In this document: one piece after another, positions 58,016-64,000 of the stretch | Position numbering within the stretch: position 1 is the stretch's first letter | Layout of the letters: the number at the start of each line of letters is the position of its first letter | Origin: Anisus vortex | Taxonomy: Eukaryota; Mollusca; Gastropoda; Planorbidae | Reading direction: 5' to 3' | Assembly: GCA_949126835.1 (NCBI GenBank) | Contig: OX421509.1 | Span: 9,178,911 to 9,242,910 of the forward strand | DNA length: 64,000 nucleotides | Notes under the pieces: generated by a model | Told to the model about the DNA's origin: nothing | The model's database searches: none | Seen by the model: only the letters and a program-made list of their open reading frames with translations | Program-made: the position numbers and the translations under genes

Positions 58016-59711
58016 CAACCCCAGCCCCTAAGATTAACTCGTCGGCAGCCCCGTTCACCATCATGGCCGCCTCGATACATTCCCACCATTACCACTGTGA
58101 CTCACTGACCAAAGTAAACTTCAACTACATACACACACACGACCACGTGACTAAATTTTGCGAACGAGCTCAACTCTGGCGCAGCAATGAAAGTCTTGTG
58201 TGTGTGTGTTTTGTTCAAAGTGAAGAGTGAGTGTATTCATAACCTGTCCACCCGCATGCAAGCTAAACTAACTGCGCCGCCGTTCGCCGCTTGGGATGAA
58301 AGTCTAGAGCACTCGTGCCACGTCTGAGGCCTGGCGCACTCGGCGACAGGCTCAAGCTGCATGCTGGGTCTACACCATATGTGCCCATGCTCGTAAGCAA
58401 ACACACACACAAAAATAAGGTCTTTTACCGAGACACCTATGCGAGGGTGCGAGGGTCCATTTGCGCGTGTCGTATCTTATAATTAATGTACAAGCCCGCT
58501 TCTCAAACAGAGAAAATAATTCGACCAATTACGCATTTTGAAAGTCAAAGTCTTGAATTTCGTCCGCCAACTACGCATTTTGAAAGTCAAAATCTTGAAT
58601 TTTGGTGACCTTTTGAAAACAATGATGATAAGTTGTTGTTTTTTATCATTAGTTCAGGTAACCCCTTACATGGCCCCAAAAATGCCACTCGGTAAGGAAA
58701 GAGAACCAATGTTGCATTGCGTAAACAGTAATGGAGTATCCTAAGGGGGCTCCTTCCTCATTGCCATGTCCATACGCGAGTCAAGAGGACAATTTTATGT
58801 ATCCATATGGGAGTCAAGGAGACTTTTATATTCATACGGGCGTCAATGAGACCTTACGTCCATATGGGTCTTAATTTTTGGATTTTTCCTCACGTGGGTT
58901 TCCATCAGATATTTATCGCTCGCCATGTTGGTTTACATATTTGTTACAAAACACGACATTAAAACATTGGTTTTTAAATAAACGAATGCACTAACACATA
59001 AAGATGCTTGTGAAAGACAAAAAATGTAGGTCAACGTGTTAGAAAAAAAAAATACAAAAAGGTTTTCTCAAATGCAGTTGTTCTAGCGTTCTTTAGTGGA
59101 AATGGCCAGTGGGGTTCTACCCCCCCCCCACCCCATTGCACGCGACTAATACTTAATCCCCGAGTTTCTCGCCAACTCCCCTGTGCCTTGTACTTTTGTT
59201 TTCAGCCCTCGCTATCAGGCTCGTCTTGTTTCCACCAACCACCGAAACCCTCAATTAACAAAGGGAGTTGTTGTTTTTTTTTTGGGGGGGGGGGGGGAAT
59301 AGAATATTGAGATGCAGAGAGAATGAAACAGATAGGCACAAAGATAGAGAGAGAGAATAATGGGAGAGCGGCAGAGAGAGAAGGAATTAGAGAGGCACAC
59401 TCACAGAGAGAGAGAGAGCGAGTGAGAGAGAAAGTGTGGTGTTGCAAACTAAAGCAAGGCCTTGTAATGCTGACCTAATTTTTTTTTCTCTCTTTTCTCG
59501 TTGGCAACCTACAACACATGCATCACACGACATGCACAGGCGATACAAGGAGCGGGGAGGAGGGGGGGGGAGTAAACACACACGGGCATCTAAAGCGCTT
59601 GGCTGGCTTTCGGTCACGTGTCCCATCCCTACCCAGGGAACCCGATTGTGTGTGTCCGACCTGCTTCTGTCTGGAACTGTTGGGACGACTCCGGTTATTT
59701 CTTCCTTCTGC
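58016..59711. other. Background after the satellite
   Basis: A two-copy 40-bp repeat (CGCATTTTGAAAGTCAAA) at 58,531 and 58,571, the LINE-a scrap and a G14 run near 59,285. No gene seen. Confidence 0.5.
58628..58745 (-). mobile_element. LINE-a fragment, copy 7, degenerate
   Basis: GTTCAGGTAACCCCTTACATGG followed by GCCACTCGGTAAG-type sequence parallels the GTTCAGGxAACCCxTTCxATG block of LINE-a on the minus strand. It is short and diverged. Confidence 0.4.
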
Positions 59712-59889
59712 CGTCAATATGTTTAATTCAAAGCCGTTAGTGTTTAGAATATGTCCGTAGCACTGCACCAACACAATTTGACTAGCACTAGATCTAGATC
59801 TTGATTCTAGATCTTTTACACGTAAAAAAAAAACTGTCTGAAGCAGACCAGGGTGCCAAAACAAGTTAGATGTATAAAGGAATTGATAA

Positions 59890-60099
59890 TCGGACCGGTG
59901 ATGTAGCGTTTCTGTGGCCACTGTATACTAGGCGACGTGTGACCATCACAATGCCCAGCCGACTTTACTTTACCCCCAACTAAAGTCAGGTGCCCTTCCA
60001 AGCTGGGTAGACTCAGGGACATTGTCCAGACCCGGGAAAAATCCTTGCATTCACTAGGATTCGAACCCAGGCCCTTCGGTACACCAGGCAAACGCGCTG
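59890..60099 (-). mobile_element. SINE-A copy abutting LINE-a
   Basis: From GATAATCGGACCGGTGATG to CTAGGATTCGAACCCAGGCC and GCAAACGCGCTGCG, where it joins LINE-a sequence directly. Its 3' side carries the module shared with 61048. Confidence 0.7.
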
Positions 60100-60290
60100 C
60101 GTAAGGGATAAGGAAAGTGTTTTTGTCCTTATGTTTATGTGAGCATTGCAACAGGTTGTTATTGTGTTGTAAATAAGAGTTTAATGCCTTACATATTATT
60201 ACTACTTTACTCTTTGTCCTTATGTCCTCTAGTGTTTCTAGGTTTAGTGATTTAACTATTGGAGTCACTCTTGTCAGTTGTGAATATTCG
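60100..60290 (-). mobile_element. LINE-a fragment, copy 6
   Basis: The minus strand reads TPIVKSLNLETLEDIRTKSK, VVIICKALNSYLQ, then KHKDKNTFLIPYA. This extends the 40950 copy upstream and supplies the LxxLExRR region typical just before the C-terminus of LINE RT proteins. A SINE-A copy abuts its 3' side. Confidence 0.65.
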
Positions 60291-60589
60291 CTAATAATAG
60301 TTAAACGGTCAAGTTTTAATGTCGCAAGGGGGGGGGGGTCTCCTCATTGACTCGACAAGCCCCATCCCCTCTCTACTAGTTAGCTTAACCCGCCCCTGGT
60401 TCTTATTCACATACAAGTCCACCCTCCCCTCCTTTAAACTCCACCTCTCATACTGTTTCACTCTCTCAACTTTGTTCTTCCTCTATACTCTCTCATCCTC
60501 TTTTGTCTCCTCTCACACACCTCTCTTCCAATACCCCCCTCTCCCATCCTCTTTCTGCCCTAACTCTATCTCTCTTCACACTCGCTGCC

Positions 60590-60716
60590 ACCTCTCTCTC
60601 TCTCCCTCTCTCTCTAACCCTCTCAATGTCTGAACCTCTCTCCTTTCTTCTAATCTCTCATGTCTCTCATCCCCTCTCTCACTCTTTTCTCTCACCCTGC
60701 CATCTCTCTCCCTCTC

Positions 60717-60748
<32 letters not shown>

Positions 60749-60756
60749 GCTCTACA
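60590..60756. repeat. CT-rich low-complexity tract
   Basis: TCTCTC and CCCTCTCT runs; 60,400-60,590 is also pyrimidine-rich. Confidence 0.85.
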
Positions 60757-61195
60757 GTCGTGTGCTGTGCACAGGCCGTGCGCCAGTAACTGTAATGCCG
60801 TCCAGGGCGACACGCCGAGAGTGACTAAAAGAAGTTCAGGTCACGCGCCATTAATCCAAGATCAAAGGTAATATAAAACCATTTAGGGGTTAAGGATGGA
60901 GGAAGCGTGGGGAGGGGGGGGAGGAGACTCAAACCAAACAAGACCAGAGCATGGAAATAAAAAACACATGGGGGGGGGGGGGGTTAGGGTATAGTAAAAG
61001 TCTTGTAATCCCGTCGGACCAAATTGATCCATGGGGCAGGTTAAGCCGTCAATGTGTTTTAACAAAGCCGTTAGTTAGAGGTCTGTTCGTAGCACTGCAC
61101 CGGTACACTATGTCTGGCACTAGATCTAGGTCTAGATTCTAGATCGTATAGTGTGTCTGAAGCCAAAACAAGTTAGATGTATAAAGTAAGTAAAA

Positions 61196-61528
61196 AAGTA
61201 AAGTACCCATTGGACCGAATTGACCCATAGGGCCCGGTGAAGCAGCGTTCAACCAGTTTTGTGGGTCACGGCATACTAGGGGATGATTGTGTGGCAAGCA
61301 CAATGCTCAACCACCTTTACTTTAAACCCCCCCCCCCCCGCCAACTAAAAGTCAGGTACCCATCAGAGCTGGGTAGACACCCGTCAGAGCCGACAACAAA
61401 TTCTCGCCTTCACCAAGGATTCGAACCCATGACCTCCGCCGGTACACCAGCCGAAACGCGAAGCGGTTGAAACGCTGGTTCACTGGCCGTATTTGATCAG
61501 TTTGGTCCGACGAGGTTTACTTTACTGC
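61196..61528. mobile_element. SINE-A reverse copy plus opposed tail
   Basis: A reverse copy (61196-61465) from AAAGTACCCATTGGACCGAA to AAGGATTCGAACCCATGACC is followed by a plus-strand tail (61466-61528) ending GTCCGACGAGGTTTACTTTA. Confidence 0.7.
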
Positions 61529-62153
61529 CTTACTTACCGATGACAAAAGAAAATGGAGAATGTCTGAAGTCACCTCTATTACATAAAATGAGAGAGGGGG
61601 GGGGGGAGGTAGGTACACTTGTACTTAACCCTCCATCCCCCAACCCGCCTCGCTCGACTAGAGAGTAGCCTAGTAGTAGAGACGAACTTTTAGATTCTGC
61701 AACTAAACCGGGGTGGCGTGCCGACATTGGCCTCCAAAAAAGACATATAACATTGGAACTATACCCACCCCTCTCGCCCCCCTTCCCTCCGCCACACACA
61801 CACCTACACCCCGCTTACAAAAGCAACAACGACAATAAGTAGCCGTTCAAATCTAAATACTAAATCTAGTCGTCAGAACGCTCCAAAGACGGGGTGCCTT
61901 TGGCGCTGTGGAGTGGGGGGGGGGGGAGGTGGTCACGACACCACCCAGTCGACGTTACACATTTTTCCACCACCACCCTCGGGGGTGGGTGGTAAGCGCT
62001 CCCCCCCCCCCCCGGAATGTTATGAATGGTGTGATGGGGAAGGAGTGGGGCGCTTGGAGTCGACATACGGTTGAACCACTGATCTATATCAATTCTTTAT
62101 GTAACATAGAATGTTTTGACGCACCAAGCTCCTTCTGTATAACAGTCATCTAG

Positions 62154-62232
62154 GTACAGAGGATCGGCAACATACGGCACACGTTGCAGACTTGGCACGC
62201 ATACCTATTTTTTTTTATGGCACGCAGAAGAT
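62154..62232 (+). mobile_element. Fragment of hAT-like MITE, left end
   Basis: AGAGGATCGGCAACATACGG, followed by TTGGCACGC and ATGGCACGC, matches the same family. A SINE-A head follows. Confidence 0.4.
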
Positions 62233-62261
62233 TTCCAAAAAAGGGCAATGAAAGCATTTTA

Positions 62262-62348
62262 TATAAGAAATCCTGGCCTTCACCAAGAATCGAACCCAGG
62301 ACCTTCGGTACGCCAGTTGAACGCGCTGCCGGCTCGACCACCGTGCCC
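62262..62348 (-). mobile_element. SINE-A head fragment
   Basis: CCTTCACCAAGAATCGAACCC to GCTCGACCACCGTGCC, the tRNA-like head only. Confidence 0.6.
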
Positions 62349-63179
62349 CCCCCCCCACACACACACACAATGACTCTTACCAAAATGGCCGGCTGGTTGC
62401 CGCCAGAAAAAAAAAAGTAGCTCGATTTACACAAGTCAAGTCTTCGCAAAGAAACGAAGAAAAACGGCCGTCGGGACGTTCATAAGGCTCCGAACAGCGT
62501 GGTCGGCGCTTAGAGCGATTCAAAAGGGGTCAACATCTGCTCTTGGTCAATAATGTGAGATCTAGTCTGATGTAAAAAAACAAAATAAAAAATATATTTT
62601 GTTTAAGTTTACATTTTCATAGGTAAGTGAAGGTGTCTAAAGTCGGCCATATTGAAATTGTCAAAGGAGAGTTGACCTACATCCACATGTTTATTTATAT
62701 ATATATATATAATATATGTTTAATAGAGAGAGGGAGAGAGAGAGATAAAGAGAGACAGAGAGAAAGACCAAAGAGATTAGAGGGGCTGAACCCTGATGAA
62801 ACTGTTGATTGCGCAAGGGGTCGAATAAAAACACTATCAAATTCTTCTTTCTTTGAGTAGAAATGGTTGCCCCGGGAGGGGGAGGGGGGAGGAGGGGGGG
62901 TGCATGGTTTACTTTTTATTGCTTTTGCACGTTTCTCTCATAACGTTGTCGGGAAAATATGTCTACAAACTGGAGGCTAGCGTCCCGCATCCAGTACGCA
63001 TTTTATTGAGAGAGCTCAGAGCTAAATAGAGCTATATTTCTATCCAATATCTACATTCAGATGAGACTCGGGGTCTTTCAGTTCGTGACCGTAAACATTT
63101 TTAGCCTCGTAAATGTTGCCACGTGTAGTTTTGGTGTGTGTGTGTAAAACACAGTATGCGACGATCGAAGAGATTGACA

Positions 63180-63338
63180 TTATCTGCCCCTGCGGCAAGA
63201 TGTCCGAAAACAAGGCCCTCACAACAGATATACATTACAAAGAACAGTATAAAACGACAAGCAAGAGACCGTGAAGAGTGGCGAGCTTTGACAGAGGCCC
63301 TCTGTTGCACAAGGAACCCAAAGGACAGATGATGATGA
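63180..63338 (+). mobile_element. LINE-c-like ORF2 C-terminus
   Basis: The frame ends IKRQARDREEWRALTEALCC, TRNPKDR, stop, followed by GATGATGAAAG. The A.DR..W..L..ALC phrase matches the LINE-c end at 44426. The upstream part is diverged. Confidence 0.5.
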
Positions 63339-63364
63339 AAGTGGGATTTCTAATTCATTCGACG

Positions 63365-63516
63365 TGACAACTTAAAAGTCATCCTGTTGTAGCACTAAAT
63401 TTCTTGTAGAAGAGACTTGAATAGACTTTTTTTCCCTCCTCTTCAGCGTGCCATTGACAATCCTTTGGCGTGCCAATTCTGGCACGGGTGCCATAGGTTG
63501 CCGAACCCTGGTATAG
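63365..63516 (-). mobile_element. Partial hAT-like MITE, right part
   Basis: This ends GCGTGCCA..GGCACGGGTGCC, then AGGTTGCCGAACCCTGG, the inverted form of the 43697 left end. The upstream TTCTTGTAGAAGAGACTTGA is shared with the piece at 4377-4500. Confidence 0.5.
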
Positions 63517-63861
63517 ACTATCTGAAACTACGGTATCTAAAACACTAGTCGACAACTGTAAGAAATAAGGGCGTCGCCGCTACTTGTTTTGTCTTTTCCG
63601 ATCTTTCAGGACACGAGCTGCTAGACGAGGTTGGAAAATCGGAGTGGGTGAAGGTTGGGGGTGAGCCTCCGAGGGGGGGGGGGCATAGAGAAAGGGGTAA
63701 AAAGGGCGCTAATGTCACTTTGACGCCACAGATCTACACAAACGACGCTTGTCTTGCATGTTACAGGGCGATCACCCTATACAGAAAATTGTTGCAGCCA
63801 AACCTTATCCGCGGATTTGAGTTAAATCATTCATTCTATTTCAATTAGGGTCTTACGTTTC

Positions 63862-63942
63862 TTAACCCTTACGGTCCCGGGCGCGTATATAGCGGAACTG
63901 AAAGCAGCATAGATAGAAGTAGGTCGGTACGGGAAGGGTTAA
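63862..63942. mobile_element. Candidate short TTAA-flanked MITE
   Basis: TTAACCCTTACGGTCCCG on the left is mirrored by CGGTACGGGAAGGGTTAA on the right, 81 bp overall. TTAA duplication with CCCTT...AAGGG ends is typical of piggyBac-type elements. It abuts a LINE-a fragment. Confidence 0.4.
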
Positions 63943-64000
63943 ATGATGTTTTACGTTGCTGGTTTTCCCGGTTTGTTCGTGCGTGCAGGGGCACTGATTT
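63943..64000 (-). mobile_element. LINE-a fragment cut by the window edge
   Basis: ATGATGTTTTACGTTGCTGG, TTTTCCCGGTTTGTTCG matches the minus-strand LINE-a block around the FKTL and PEQT codons. It probably continues beyond the window. Confidence 0.5.

Larger units (their letters stand above)
59712..61195 (+). repeat. Paired 130-170-bp module next to SINE-A copies
   Basis: 59712-59880 and 61048-61180 share GCCGTTAGT, GTAGCACTGCACC, GGCACTAGATCTAG/AGCACTAGATCTAG, TTCTAGATC and AACAAGTTAGATGTATAAAG in order. Each is followed by a reverse SINE-A. The palindromic CTAGATCTAG lies at the centre. Confidence 0.65.
61529..63179. other. Background with homopolymers
   Basis: G and C runs at 61,598, 61,914, 62,000 and 62,347 plus TA/GAGA at 62,695-62,770. 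No gene seen outside the noted repeats. Confidence 0.5.

Noticed and set aside
57937..58230. 97-codon frame starting in the satellite, with a CATCATGGCCGCC start-like context at 58,060
   Set aside because: Most of the frame is satellite; the remainder has no recognisable domain and no splice context I could support.

Overview
The window is non-coding, repeat-dominated nuclear DNA from an animal. No conserved cellular exon chain, rRNA gene, intact tRNA gene, operon-style gene array or CRISPR array could be supported. Long homopolymers, GATA/GAGA/TA/CA microsatellites, coding-capable minisatellites, tRNA-derived SINEs, 3' ends of non-LTR retrotransposons (LINEs), MITEs and one young LTR retrotransposon make up what is recognisable. 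The mix suggests an invertebrate, and a mollusc (perhaps a gastropod) is my best guess, held with low confidence because no cellular gene anchors it.

Layout. 0-9 kb: microsatellites, a 30-bp minisatellite (2.2-2.5 kb), a 24-bp minisatellite (5.15-5.38 kb), one SINE-A copy and a triplicated SINE-A tail (8.4-8.75 kb). 9.6-18.4 kb: a tRNA-headed repeat ending in (TA)n, SINE-B copies, three LINE-a 3' ends, a degenerate ~30-bp repeat (14.0-14.5 kb) and a GATA-type array (17.9-18.4 kb). 19-34 kb: a complete 204-bp hAT-type MITE with a perfect 8-bp target duplication (19.9 kb), SINE-A copies singly and in pairs, and two copies of a TIR-bearing element (27.1 and 29.5 kb). 34.6-40.9 kb: the centrepiece, a minus-strand LTR retrotransposon with LTRs that differ only in three poly-G lengths. 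41-56 kb: LINE-a, LINE-b and LINE-c 3' ends, a TIR element (41.7-42.3 kb), a 21-bp minisatellite (43.3-43.7 kb), a 38-bp array (48.2-48.7 kb) and a purine-rich GAGA block (53.1-53.6 kb). 56.9-58.0 kb: a satellite of 36/37-bp monomers with 73-, 146- and 330-bp higher-order periods. 58-64 kb: more SINE-A and LINE debris plus a small TTAA-flanked palindromic element.

The LTR element is the only long open coding unit. Its 843-codon minus-strand frame is a mosaic. It has a protease-like domain with the catalytic Asp lost, the C-terminal part of an integrase, the N-terminal start of a reverse transcriptase, a Pro/Arg-rich linker, a second protease-like domain with DSG intact, and the C-terminal end of a reverse transcriptase. 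Integrase lies before RT, the order known for Gmr1-like Ty3/gypsy elements, but the integrase core, RT palm, RNase H and a recognisable Gag are absent. Near-identical LTRs show it inserted recently, so it was probably mobilised in trans by an intact relative.

The dispersed repeats also interlock. SINE-B has a tRNA-like head and a 3' part shared with LINE-a, and one SINE-B copy instead carries the tail seen on LINE-b. This is what is expected if these SINEs borrow LINE machinery through common 3' ends.
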